DNA of 64,000 bases from Siphonodentalium dalli (lineage: Eukaryota > Mollusca > Scaphopoda > Gadilida > Siphonodentaliidae), in assembly GCA_032622095.1 (NCBI GenBank), contig CP136062.1:230716578-230780577 (forward strand). The letters are read 5' to 3'. Below are positions 33,233 through 43,954 of the stretch, one piece after another. The notes below the pieces were generated by a model, which was not told the origin of the DNA, did no database searches, and saw only the letters and a program-made list of their open reading frames with translations. A program made the position numbers and the translations under genes. Position 1 is the first letter of the stretch. Every line of letters begins with the position of its first letter.

Positions 33233-33576
33233 AATTGGTTATTATTTTGAGCCCGACGTCTGCATTGGTCTGTGGTATGATTGTTTAATCTGCAGTATGT
33301 ACAGAAGAGAGGTCGTTGAGCTGTTGTAGTATATCTTGCATCCATGGTTTTGATGCGGTTTGGATGGGAGACCCTTGGTTCAGAGTAGGGGTGGTGAGAA
33401 TTTGAAGGTTGGCGCCTGTGGGGGTGATCATTGATTCGGTGTCTGTCTTTGGATTGGCGGGGGGGTGTAAGTGGATTGTGATGGCCCTCTTGGAATGTGC
33501 CGGTGGTTATTGTCGATATCCATTGGTTGAGGGGATTGTAACTGTGGGAATTGGTTATAATCATTATGATGTTCAC
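33220..33576 (-). CDS. gag: Gag nucleocapsid part, in a shifted frame
   Basis: The frame ends at the gag stop 33220. It carries a CCHC zinc knuckle, CTYCRLNNHTTDQC (CX2CX4HX4C), preceded by a His/Arg/Pro-rich basic region, so it is the RNA-binding nucleocapsid end of Gag. It overlaps the capsid frame (33428-34237) in the +1 frame. The crossover most likely lies in the C7 run at about 33,460-33,466: one C too many would explain it, either as a real mutation or as a homopolymer sequencing error. The listed 5' end (33576) is not a true start. Confidence 0.75.
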   Translation of the reverse strand: MNIIMIITNSHSYNPLNQWISTITTGTFQEGHHNPLTPPRQSKDRHRINDHPHRRQPSNSHHPYSEPRVSHPNRIKTMDARYTTTAQRPLFCTYCRLNNHTTDQCRRRAQNNNQFLNR

Positions 33577-34237
33577 CGTAACGTAAGCGATAGCGTTGCC
33601 GAAGGTTCATTTCGCGTAGGGCAATATTAGTAGCTCTATCAAGCGTTACGGGGTCGTCTTTGAGAAGCCTGAATTTGATACTAGAGTCGCGAATACCGTC
33701 GGAAAAAAATGCTACTAATTGTGTTTGCACTGCTCTTGTGTTAATTTCATCAGTAAACGCGTGTTTAGCAAGAGTACGTATGCGTTCTGCAAACATGGCA
33801 ATTGTTTCCGTATGTCTCTGCCTAATGGCTCGTAATGAGGAAAGGGCTTGAGGAGAATCAGTTATGGAACTGAATAATGAGCGTAACTGTGATTTCAGAT
33901 CGGTCCAGGTGAACGTGAATTTTCCGTCTGTGTTATTTTCATTTATGAAGCGTTGAATAAATTCAGAAACTTGAGATTTACATGTCTGAGCGGCAATTTT
34001 TATGATAGTCTCATCTTGTGCCGAAATCGCGCGGGAGTATTTTTCCACCGCATGGACCCATTGGGGAAAAGCGTCAGGCTTGCCATCGAAGGGTTCAAAA
34101 ATGGAATTCATCCCCAACAGTGCTGTTATTGTTGTTTGTGTTTTTAAACTTTCAGTCTGGTCGCGGATAGAACTAGTGAAATGGCTAATTTCATGGGTAA
34201 GCCGTGACAATAGCAAGTTTTGAGCATCTTTGCCCAT
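33428..34237 (-). CDS. gag: Gag capsid region of Element 1
   Basis: 269 codons. FEPFDGKPDAFPQWVHAVEKY opens a Ty3/gypsy-type capsid, followed by helices with FTWTDLKSQLRSLFSS and TIAMFAERIRTLAKHAFT. The capsid then runs into a linker with PMDIDNNHR. The stop comes after the C7 run (see the nucleocapsid entry). Upstream, a coherent N-terminal stretch (ATG 34365, MESPPPQSSDYFHPSQ) lies in another frame and would join at a C5 run near 34,258-34,262. The true start may therefore be 34365, with a 1-bp deletion there. Gag would form the intracellular particle. Confidence 0.8.
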   Translation of the reverse strand: MGKDAQNLLLSRLTHEISHFTSSIRDQTESLKTQTTITALLGMNSIFEPFDGKPDAFPQWVHAVEKYSRAISAQDETIIKIAAQTCKSQVSEFIQRFINENNTDGKFTFTWTDLKSQLRSLFSSITDSPQALSSLRAIRQRHTETIAMFAERIRTLAKHAFTDEINTRAVQTQLVAFFSDGIRDSSIKFRLLKDDPVTLDRATNIALREMNLRQRYRLRYGEHHNDYNQFPQLQSPQPMDIDNNHRHIPRGPSQSTYTPPPIQRQTPNQ

Positions 34238-34379
34238 TTCATTAGTAATGTCTGTGTGGGGGATCTTGCGGTTGATCGGTCCATTTCCCTGTTTAATTCA
34301 AGGTGATGCTGATAATTTTGGCTTGGATGAAAATAATCGCTGCTCTGCGGAGGTGGTGACTCCATTATGTTATTAAGGA

Positions 34380-34965
34380 TTAACGGTGTCTGTTTTGGGA
34401 TCTATGGTATGGGTGCGAAATATGTTGTATTTTTTTCCAAGTGCCGTGGCGGTGTATTATGCGATTCAGGTGTATTTGACACGATTCAGGTGATTTATTA
34501 GGATGTTTTATGGGAATTGCCGCGACTATAGAGTTGACAATAAGTTTTGGATAATCCGTAAAATGAGCCGGAAATGTATGCCACTCGTTCCAAGAATCTA
34601 GTGTATGTCCTGAGTAGTTATTTGTAATCATACAACGCACGTATAAGCGGATTGTATCTTGCGTTATATCAATGCAAATGGGATTGCAATATTTAATGAG
34701 TTGTGGCGATAAAGTTATTTGATGGGGTAAAGCGTATCTACAGTAAGTTTTTAAAATTAAGAACTGAATGTTGTTTGTAAGAGGTGGGTGGTATGGGCTG
34801 ATCGTTTGAAGCATGTATTGTAGTAGGATGGGTAGGTAGTGTAGGTGTAGTAGAATCAGGTGATGTGTCCATAACCCACGTGAAAAAAAAGGAGTAAAAG
34901 AATGCTAAAAATAGGGGGTGTGCAATTTGACAGCAAATGGGAAAGAAAAGATGGTCACTCACCAA
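34380..34965 (-). CDS. Leader ORFs upstream of gag (Element 1)
   Basis: Two overlapping frames: 34965-34738 (75 codons) and 34814-34380 (144 codons). The longer one ends 14 bases before the candidate gag ATG at 34365. It reads like real protein (TLDSWNEWHTFPAHFTDYPK) but I recognise no domain. It could be an extra N-terminal Gag/matrix part broken by indels, a separate leader protein, or chance in an A/C-rich strand. Confidence 0.3.
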
Positions 34966-35102
34966 TTTCCGAGAAGAATAATGTGCACAAGTCTGTGATG
35001 ATGAATGATGTACAGAATGTTCTTGTCGTGTTTATTGGAAGCCGAAGGGTGTCCAAATCGGATGTTAATGTTTATGTGGATCTGAATCTGGTCTGCAAGA
35101 GG

Positions 35103-35300
35103 CGTGAGTAATGTTTTTAGCTGGATACACGATGTGAGCTGGTTGTATGAGAATAAAAGGTTGATTCGTCTATATCAGATGAGTATGTATGCGGTCCTGT
35201 GTGTCCGAAGGGTTGGTGTGCGGTCCTGTGTGTCCGAGGGTTGGTGTGCGGTCCTGTGTGTCCGAAGGGTTGGTATGCGGTCCTGTGTGTCCGAATGGTT
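35103..35300. repeat. Short tandem repeats in the Element 1 leader
   Basis: GCGGTCCTGTGTGTCCGA followed by AGGGTTGGT or similar is repeated four times from about 35,199 to 35,297 (27-28-bp period). Confidence 0.85.
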
Positions 35301-35459
35301 GAGTTATGGTTGACCGATGCAGTGGTCTAGTGTGTGAGGCTGTCTATCCGTGGCTGGAGTGTAAGGCTGTATCCCCGTGGTTGAGTAGCGGTTTGAGATT
35401 GTTTCTGCTCTGTAGTGATCGTCTAGTGGCCGAGACTTCAAGTTGTGTGGTGAGACGTA

Positions 35460-35477
35460 GAACTGTTCACGGTACCA
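35460..35477 (-). other. Candidate primer-binding site of Element 1
   Basis: On the minus strand TGGTACCGTGAACAG starts 9 nt after the end of the 5' LTR. TGG at this place fits pairing with the CCA end of a tRNA. I could not name the tRNA. Confidence 0.5.
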
Positions 35478-35486
35478 TTAATACTA

Positions 35487-35945
35487 TGTGAGGTAATGAA
35501 CACATAGATATAGTAGGTACAAGTCTTTATTATGTTGTGAATAAGATATGCAGTGTGTACAAATATAATGATCAAGAGTCGCCGCGAAGTGATGTCCCCG
35601 AATGGGTGATGCCTGGTGTGAATGATGCCTGGATATAACCTCGAGATGAGATGAGTCTAGTGAAAGCATGATGTGATGGGATGTGGTTGTTTCTTATATA
35701 CTATTTGGGATGCATATTAGATGAGGCGTTTGGCAATACACATCGGGATTGGTTCCACCGTTATGGTCATCTCCCTTGACCATATTTGGGAGCCATCTTC
35801 ATTGTGTGTATGTCTTCGCTGGGAGTAAGACGTGTGAGGTTTCGTTAAGAACCGAACACGAATATGTGAGTTTGGGGTTTTATATATTGGGACATTCGTA
35901 TAGTTTGAATCAAGTTGTGAAATTATAATGGGTAGTTATCTCACA
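35487..35945 (-). repeat. Element 1 5' LTR
   Basis: 459 bp, matching the left LTR except for about five substitutions. A TATATAAAA box lies on the minus strand at about 35,878-35,886 and AATAAA at 35531-35526. It is flanked by CAAG at 35946-35949. Confidence 0.95.
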
Positions 35946-35964
35946 CAAGGTAAATATTATTAGT

Positions 35965-36030
35965 CCAATGTATTCTCTTATAAATGCGTAGCTCCCTATT
36001 GGAGACTCACATATATAAGAGAATGCATTG
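35965..36030. repeat. Hairpin repeat, copy 2
   Basis: CCAATGTATTCTCTTATAAA ... TATATAAGAGAATGCATTGG. In the empty target site this unit would lie about 30 bp from copy 1 (21129-21179), so Element 1 landed between two hairpins. Confidence 0.75.
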
Positions 36031-36600
36031 GCAAAGGGTATCCGCAAAATTTCAGGAAGCTCCAGTCATTGTTAAATGATTCTGCTAATGTGCCATGATG
36101 CTGTTGAGTCCGGTTGATGCTGGTAGGGGGAAGTGACGCTGTCAATAAAAAGTGCCGTTATTTTATTTAAAGTTGTCATTTTCGGGATACAAAGTGTGTG
36201 GAACTCTATATTTAGCACAGGTTTTTCCATTAAAAATGGCGAACAGGATCCCCCTGAAGTCAAATTTCCTATGTGAGGCCTCCTCACTCACATACCACTG
36301 GTTGACCCTTTATGGAGCCCCAGACAGAGAGAATAATGTACTGATGACCGATGTCTGCTTGGGGCTGTGCGGGGCTCCACAAGGGTATTCGCAAAATTTC
36401 AGGAAGCTCCAGGGTTAAGATGTTATTGCTCTTTTGAGACCTAGAAGATGAGGCCTAAGGAGAATGAGGCCCACTGTGTGTCACTAAATTCACACTCTGG
36501 GGACCTCATTCAACAAATATCAGACATACTAAACTCAGTCTTGCATAGTGCATTATACTGAATATCCCAGCCAGGACCAGAATAGAGGTTTCAAATTGGG
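36031..36600. repeat. Dispersed repeat region
   Basis: GGGTAT(C/T)CGCAAAATTTCAGGAAGCTCCAG occurs at about 36,037-36,064 and 36,385-36,413. The segment at 36,440-36,540 (GAGGCC...GGGGACCTCATTC...) has a relative at 46,535-46,640. No gene. Confidence 0.6.
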
Positions 36601-36908
36601 AGAAGTCACTTCTCCCTGTTTGGTTATTAGAAGTCACTTCTCCCTGTTTGGTTATTAGAAGTCACTTCTCCCTGTTTGGTTATTAGAAGTCACTTCTCCC
36701 TGTTTGGTTATTAGAAGTCACTTCTCCCTGTTTGGTTATTAGAAGTCACTTCTCCCTGTTTGGTTATTAGAAGTCACTTCTCCCTGTTTGGTTATTAGAA
36801 GTCACTTCTCCCTGTTTGGTTATTAGAAGTCACTTCTCCCTGTTTGGTTATTAGAAGTCACTTCTCCCTGTTTGGTTATTAGAAGTCACTTCTCCCTGTT
36901 TGGTTATT
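36601..36908. repeat. 28-bp tandem repeat, 11 perfect copies
   Basis: Unit: AGAAGTCACTTCT plus CCCTGTTTGGTTATT. The first 13 bases are self-complementary around a central C. All 11 copies look identical, which indicates very recent expansion. Confidence 0.97.
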
Positions 36909-36984
36909 AGGGAAAAGTGGGTAGGTCCTTCATGTAAGATTACACGAAATCATATATCTTTCATATATTCGTTCATACTCTATC

Positions 36985-37240
36985 CAGGGCACACCGACAC
37001 CGCCACATGTTCATATAGACGATGTGCTTTATGTACATGGATGTATACATTTATTTATACACAGCCCAGGTCACACTGTGACTTGGGTTGAGTATAAATA
37101 AATGTATACATCCATGTACACATACGGGCATGTGGCGGTGTCGGTATGCACTGGGCAGAATGCGAATGGGTATATATATATACCCATTCGCATTATGCCT
37201 AGTGCATATCGACACCGCCACATGCCTGTATGTGTAGACT
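36985..37240. repeat. Nested palindromes
   Basis: Two adjoining hairpins. The first is centred at about 37,072 (ACACTGTGAC), with arms containing ACACCGCCACATG and ATGTACATGGATGTATACAT. The second is centred at about 37,176 (TATATATATA), with arms containing GCGAATGGGTATA and ACACCGCCACATGCC(T/C)GTATGTG. The right arm of the first serves as the left arm of the second. Confidence 0.85.
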
Positions 37241-37269
37241 GCATAGTGGGATAGATAAGGTCCAATTTT

Positions 37270-40200
37270 CAAGGCAATTGTTCAATTTGTGACTAAAGCA
37301 TGAAGCTTTGCGCATATGTACATATTCATATACTAATTGATATTAGATATGGAGCCACGCTGAAATTTCCCTTTAACCCCTCTTTCAAGGGTTTTTCCAA
37401 ATTTAAAGAGCGTTTCGTGATTATATAATTTATTAAATGTCGCAATTAATCTTACCATGAAATATGTGATTTAAAATTTGGCCTATACATTAAGTATGAT
37501 TCTGCGAGATATGATGCCACATTTCTAGGGTCAAATTGGAACTCCTGTCCAAGATGACCGTCGAAAATTTGACGTTTTCCACTAATATCTTCTAGATCAG
37601 TTTCTGTTGTATGGAACTGGTTCAGATTTGTGACTTTATTTCTGTGTTATTCATATCAACTGATCATTGGAACAATGAAATATGCCATTCATGAGGTCCT
37701 AGCCCCTTCCAATCTCTCAAAATTATATTTTACAGAACTCGGTATGAAATTTCACAAAAAATCTAGGATTCTGGTCATATTTTAACAAGAAATGGAGAGA
37801 ATTGTGTGACTGAGAGAGACATATCATCACTTATGAATATTTCAACTCAATGGAACCAAAATTGTCACTTGGTCTGAAAATGGCTGCCAAAATGACGGCC
37901 AAAACATGGAAAAAGGTAAATATTGGCCCAGCATGCCATGTAATCGCTTACAAGTTGTGGATGGTGAATAAAATTGGCTGTTGTGTCACATATACGGTGA
38001 GTACTAACATTTATGTTGAATCTTGGATAAATGTTACTTCATTACCAAAATTATTGGAATTTTCTCTCAAAATCGTCAAAAAATAATTGTTCATTTTTTC
38101 AAGTAAAATGGAACTATTTTTGGTGTTTATTGTTTTGGTGTTCTTATCTTCATATTGATGTGTTTTAGAACGAGAGGCCGATGACGATCGCCATATGTTT
38201 AACGCATCCCTTGGCGATAGTAAATTACAATGATCGGAATAATAAATTAAGAGTTTTAATGTTGAATTATAGAGTATAATGTTACGTACTATTATAGACA
38301 AATGTACATAACACAAATTATTAGAATTTATGGGTCAATAGGGAGATTCGCATATATAAGAGAATGCACTGGCACGTGACCTTTATTGTTGCACCAGCTT
38401 GGATCAAATGTGGAAAGGTGACCCGAACATGGACTACTTGGGTTAATATAGTCCAATTTAAGTTTACAATGATAATGTATCAAATTCTACCAATAACACA
38501 GCAATCAAGATAAGCCACACACTGCTGAACCATTAATGTCAATTATATAGCAGAGCTGTCAACTAATCAGTTGGTGTTGTTTATGCTGAATCTTGGCATC
38601 TGTATTAAACCTATCAAATTTATAAGCCTGACCATCTGTAGAGTGATTTACTCAGATTTTGTAGTCTACTGTTAATAGCAAGTCTCTCATGTGTATTATT
38701 GAAACCTTTTTTTAATTTAGATACCATAGCTTTCTTTATCACATTGGCATAAGGGACATCAGAAAATGATATATCCATATTAATAGCTAAGTAGTCCAAA
38801 GGCATGGAGTGAAATTGGTTAATTGGGTTTAATATCGCTCCAAACAAATTTGCCATTACATAACACAAGATTTTGCACCAATTTAAACCAGATTTGGTGT
38901 TGTGACTCAGGGTACCCTGACGGAGTTATGAATGGTGTTAGTTTTTTCATATGTTGATAACTTAAAAAAAATATAATTGAGCAAGGAGTTCAATATAAAT
39001 TTAAAAAAAATATTTTTGTTATTTAAAAAAAAACAAAAGTATTTGATTTTTTTTTTTGCTTTGCTTAAATTGATCAAGGAATTCAATCTAATTTGTTTTA
39101 TTAAGAGTGAATATTTATGGGAAAAGGGCCATAACTCTGTAAAAAAGACTACGACCAATCCCATATTGGAACTCGATTTGTATATTGGGCTGAGAAACCC
39201 ATATACAACTATGGTTCCGATCGGATAGAAAATGCTTGGGTTATCGCATTATGCGTAAGGTGTATATGGATGGACAGACTAACAGTCGACGGACGGACGA
39301 CGAGTGGTCAATCCGGACGTCGACACTATGTGTACCATACTATGGCATGGGTACACATAAAAATATACTCAAGCTGGCTTGCAAACTGTCCAAAACATTT
39401 GGTAGAAAAGTTAATATTTTCAAATGGTTCCCGGGCATTATTCTCTGCTGTTTCGTAAAGGTAAGCATATTGTGATTCACTTGGTTATTAAACGTGCAAC
39501 TTACTCACCTGACAACTATATATATTATATTCTGTTTGTCCCAGTAACTTATGCGGCACGACCATTTCATTTTAAATCATGCAGTACGTAATTTTATGGG
39601 ATTCTGGCCTTGATTTTGAACGGAAATGAGCAAAACTCTTAAACTGAACTGAGAGTGATATATACGTATTTGGGGTCTAACTCCGTTTCTATATTGGACA
39701 ACACACCATGATTTAACGCCATAATGTAAAATTTAGATTATGACTGAGGGATTATTGTATACAGCATTTATCACACTTCTTTTCCACCTACTTTATTATC
39801 TTTCTTGTCTATTTTATAATCTCCTCCCTTCTATCACTCCTCCATCTTTCTGATCCCTGCACTCGCTTAACTAACTTCCCAACATTTATTTGAAAACACA
39901 GAACAATATTCAAATTCCCGTCCTTTTTACCCTGTAGCTGTCTGTATTGACACTCGGGGTAACATTTTTGGAGGAAAAGATTTTTATAAAAGCCATAGGC
40001 TCATGGCTTGTTATCTAATCCTCATTTGAACTATGTTTTTTTCTCATTATGTATAATTGTCAATGTGATGCTCTGTTCTTTTGTTCAAATAAATATTGTT
40101 TACACTAGAGTGATATAAATGTGTCCCTACTCTGGCCGGGTGCAGGACATTTCGGCACCTGGACATTTCGGAACCTGTTTTTCAGGACGTTTATATGATA

Positions 40201-41752
40201 ATTTTCCATTATCAGTTGCAGAGTTTGAAAGTCATGTCTATTAGCGACATTTCCTTTCAGTATTTGTTTAAATGACTAGGGAGTCATTTTGTCAACAGAG
40301 GGGAGAGTGTGACCGTGCTATTTTATATACCAAAACAGTATATGCCTTTATTACATGCTACACATGTATACTAACTAAGTTATTATACCTAACTCACTAA
40401 TATACATTTTTTAGCTGCATTATCATTTCATTCCGCGTACTTGGTCCGTTGCATTCCATTTCGCGCTATTCCGTTCTTTAATTTCCCGTTCCCAGTTCGG
40501 TTCCTGATCTCTATTTTGCTATTTCCTATTTCCATATACGCCCAATCTCTTACCCGCTTTAGTCTTCCTCTGTCTAGTTCAGCGCCCAATATTAGATCTA
40601 ACTGTCGGATACTAAGTTGTCTTTAGCCAATCACAGGTAAGCTTATTTGCCGCCTTTTGTCAGTTCATAATTAGCGTCCGAGGAGTGCACATCGTCAGTC
40701 TTGTTGACACCCAGTGTTTATCGTAAATTCTTCAAATGCCTTGAAGAATGTAGAAGTTATAACGTTATAAAGAATAAGATGAATACTACGTTATGACATC
40801 GTGACCTATGTTCTTACGATATGGTATGTGATATTCTGTTACGTTTTTACCCATTATTATATCTGTATTTTAATACTATTGTCTTCGTTTTGGATGTTTA
40901 GAACTACATCACATTTGCAATATATATTTGCCAATAGTTTAGTGAAGTTGGAAATCGCACACTGCGTTCATAATCACCCTTTTATACTAGCATGTAGGTT
41001 TTATTTCTAACTGTTCGTCACAGTTAGGATTGTGTCAAAATAGTTGTTTATATCGACAATAGGGAAGTTGGTTTATTGACACAATCACATTTCATATATT
41101 TATTAATATCCATACTGGATATTTATTCTGCAGCAACTACAACCTATGTATTTGTTCACCAGGGTCCTTTTTCTCGATTGATGATTGATGCTCGATGTGA
41201 TGTTGTGGTGTTGCTGTCAAGCTGTATAGATGTGTTGTGATGTCATCCATGTTGTGATGCTTGTTGGATGTGTTCCGTTTGGTATAGAATGAATATTCAA
41301 TAAATGCATGATGAAGACTTTTAAAGGTAGGCGTAGTGTTTCTATAGACCCTGCCTGATCAAGACTCAGAGCCCATACATGTTTGTGATATAGCGACTGA
41401 TGGTTCACTTAAGACCCACCCCTGTGCTCTACCACATTAGTTTTCGGCACTTGGTTGTTTCGGACCAAGCACTTGGACGTTTCGGCACTCATCGAAGACC
41501 TTTCGGCACATGGTTTATTCTTTAATTTGATTACATTACTTCTTGTGCATCAAATCTCTAGATACGCTCACTGGGGTTACTTAAATCACAAACTTTACAG
41601 TCACGTTGATCAGCGCGTCATTGATATTCGTTCATGAATAGAATCAATTAATTTTCCAACAACTTTTGTTCACTTTCTGAGTAACACCGTACATCTTCGC
41701 GTTCTTGTGAAAACATTTTCATGTTGGCATGGTAACCATGGTTACATGGTTG
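37270..41752. other. Intergenic or intronic, no recognised gene
   Basis: A long AT-rich stretch. It holds a half copy of the hairpin repeat (38,334-38,375), GGCTGCCAAAATGACGGCCA words related to the array at 44 kb (37,878), and a probable repeat 3' end near 40,080 (TGTTCAAATAAATATTG). GACATTTCGGCACCTGGAC and similar words occur at 40,148 and 41,438-41,510. Small frames have no recognisable similarity. Confidence 0.4.
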
Positions 41753-42152
41753 TTAACCCTTTACCCAACAGAAGGGCCCTGTGCCAATGCATTCTCTTAT
41801 ATATGCGAGTCGACCATAGGTCGCCTCGCATATATAAGAGAATGCATTGGCTTAACACATTAAAAATTATAAAATTGTTAAAGAATGTAAGAAAAAATGG
41901 TAAAAAGTGTTAAAAAAAGATTTGTTTTAGGCCAATGCATTCTCTTATATATGCGAGGCGACCTATGGTCGACTCGCATATATAAGAGAATGCATTGGCA
42001 CAGGGCATAACTGTAACTATCACAATGTGGTCAAGGAGCCGGTTCCAATGATATCCATATTTGTATGGTTCTATTGAGACAGACCGAAGATATTTTAGGC
42101 TGTTGAAGCTTTATTTGGCCGGTTTTGACCGTTTTGTTGGGTAAAGGGTTAA
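41753..42152. mobile_element. piggyBac-type MITE with nested palindromes
   Basis: TTAA at 41753-41756 and 42149-42152 flank perfect 14-bp terminal inverted repeats, CCCTTTACCCAACA and TGTTGGGTAAAGGG. A TTAA duplication and a CCC start are the hallmarks of piggyBac. The 392-bp body has no ORF, so it is non-autonomous. Inside, 41776-41851 and 41931-42006 are 76-bp perfect inverted repeats. Each arm is itself a 69-bp hairpin (41783-41851, 41931-41999; GCCAATGCATTCTCTTATAT to its complement) of the family also seen next to Element 1. Confidence 0.85.
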
Positions 42153-43060
42153 TGACACACAACAGTTAGCTGCTCGCAGTCATAATGCGCATTTTATCGA
42201 CAATTATTCAACTTGAATTAAAATAATTTGTAAAGATACTTGATAATGTGTATATGATGCCTGATCGGAGTTAGGTTACATAATAATTACCTCACTTGCT
42301 GCGAAACATTGTTAGTAAATCGATAGGCACCATTTGAGAGTGGATCTATTGACGTAACTTCCATTGTGCTCATTTTAAAAAGCGTATACCCTTCTACAAC
42401 GATGTGGACACCTCCGAAACAAAATAATTGAATCAATATGTTCTGTCTATATAGTTTGGTGGAATAGATCAAGCGATGTGATGATACTTGACATCACTTT
42501 TAGTTCAAGATGAATTATTTCGATGATGCGAATGTGTTTGCTCTCTTTGACGTGTTTCTCACTATATCTAGTCGCCCGCGCGGTGCCATGACGTCTCGTC
42601 GCCTGATTTACGTTTCCTCTACAACTTTCCCGTATTTTGCTCTATTCTTTTTGAAACACTAATTCCCATGTCAATCAAAAACTTATCTAATTGACTAAAT
42701 TGAAACTGGGTTAGAGACATTAGATTAGATATCTAACAAGAAATTCAATAACTTGAGGAAAAACAAACACTAACCTAAACTGTATTAAGAAATATTACGA
42801 ACATATACTCTCAAATGCACTCCGACGTTGGAATTGTCTACTGTTCATTTTGTGAGATGTGCTCATATAATTATGACGACAAGCACAGAAATACCATATG
42901 GATTCCCATTAATTTATTTAGACATTCTGGTTGGACAAAATCAATTGATGTTTCCATAGTTCCTGTAACATATGTGTGTAATATGATCGTACGTGACACG
43001 TAATGGAGCAACCACCAAGTTGATCATTAAGTTCAACGTTACAATAATTATATGATGTAC
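42153..43060. other. No recognised features
   Basis: AT-rich; short frames at 42,287-42,472 and 42,815-43,003 without recognisable similarity. Confidence 0.35.
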
Positions 43061-43589
43061 CATACGGGGTACTGCATGTGTTACACCACTCGGAGAAATG
43101 TTTGTGTCGTCACACAAATACCATGCTAGAACTTGGATTAATATATTCGTAATCGTATATAGTCACCAATAGCCGGGTTACTACCGTAGTAACGGACATT
43201 GCCCATCTAGTGAACTATTCAAACCCAGCATTGAAATCATGGTTATGATCAGTCCAAACATATGAGTAAAGTTCGAACATAAGATAATAATAGCTGAGAA
43301 CCTGGTGCGAATTTAACTGTGGTGGGGCCTCAAGCATATCTACCCCTGCACGTCGGAAAAGAAAAGTAGCTTGAGGATGGAAGTGAACCATCATCCCACA
43401 GTGAAATCAACCAGGCCTGTTGGGTTTGAATAGTTCACTAGATAGGCAATGTCAGGTACTACGGTAGTAACCCGGCTATTGGTGACTATATACGATTACG
43501 AATATATCAATTCAAGTTCTAACATGGTATTTTAGTGTGATGACACAGACATTTCTCCGAGTGGTGTAGCACATGTAGTACCCTGTATG
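43061..43589. mobile_element. Foldback element with 169-bp inverted arms
   Basis: The arm at 43061-43229 and its reverse complement at 43421-43589 match at about 90% or better. Termini are CATACGGGGTACTGCATG and CATGTAGTACCCTGTATG. The 191-bp centre has no ORF. Target duplication is not clear (TAC | TAT at the edges). It looks like an old MITE or foldback transposon. Confidence 0.8.
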
Positions 43590-43954
43590 TATATATACAT
43601 ATATATATATCACAGCAGAAGTTTCCTTAGAATTAATGGATGGAAATGGAATGCCTCTAATATATTTGTATTATTTGTGTAATGTACATGAATCGATGTG
43701 TGAACATAAAGTCTCACTTTAATGAAATGTTGAGATGATGGAATCAACGATGAATTTGCAATTTCTGTAATGATGAAATTGGTTCACATACCGGTATACA
43801 TGTATATGCAGCTGAAAATGTGAATTGACTGAAATGTAATTATGAAAGTGTCAATGACACTGTAGCTCAATGAGGAAAGGGAATAATTTCATGTGTTACA
43901 GTTAATGGAGCGATTAGGAATGTGGAAAGTTGAAAGGCCTAGTTATGCAAAGAT

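Larger units (their letters stand above)
21189..35949 (-). mobile_element. Element 1: 14.75-kb env-carrying Ty3/gypsy element
   Basis: Transcribed on the minus strand. 21189-21192 and 35946-35949 are the same CAAG, a 4-bp target duplication outside two 459-bp LTRs with TGTGAG...CTCACA ends. The order from the 5' end is LTR, primer-binding site, leader, gag, -1 frameshift, pol (protease, RT, RNase H, integrase), a 4-kb interval with opposite-strand ORFs, an F-like env, polypurine tract, LTR. The layout is that of an errantivirus-like endogenous retrovirus of an invertebrate, although it is about twice the length of typical insect examples. About five LTR differences in 459 bp (about 1%) indicate a recent insertion. 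Gag frame breaks and an integrase substitution suggest that this copy is not fully functional. Confidence 0.95.

Noticed and set aside
21107-38395. Element 1 and flanks as one larger inverted-terminal transposon (TGCAGCAATAAAG... and its rough complement near 38,375)
   Set aside because: The end similarity is short and imperfect and can be explained by the shared hairpin repeat family.
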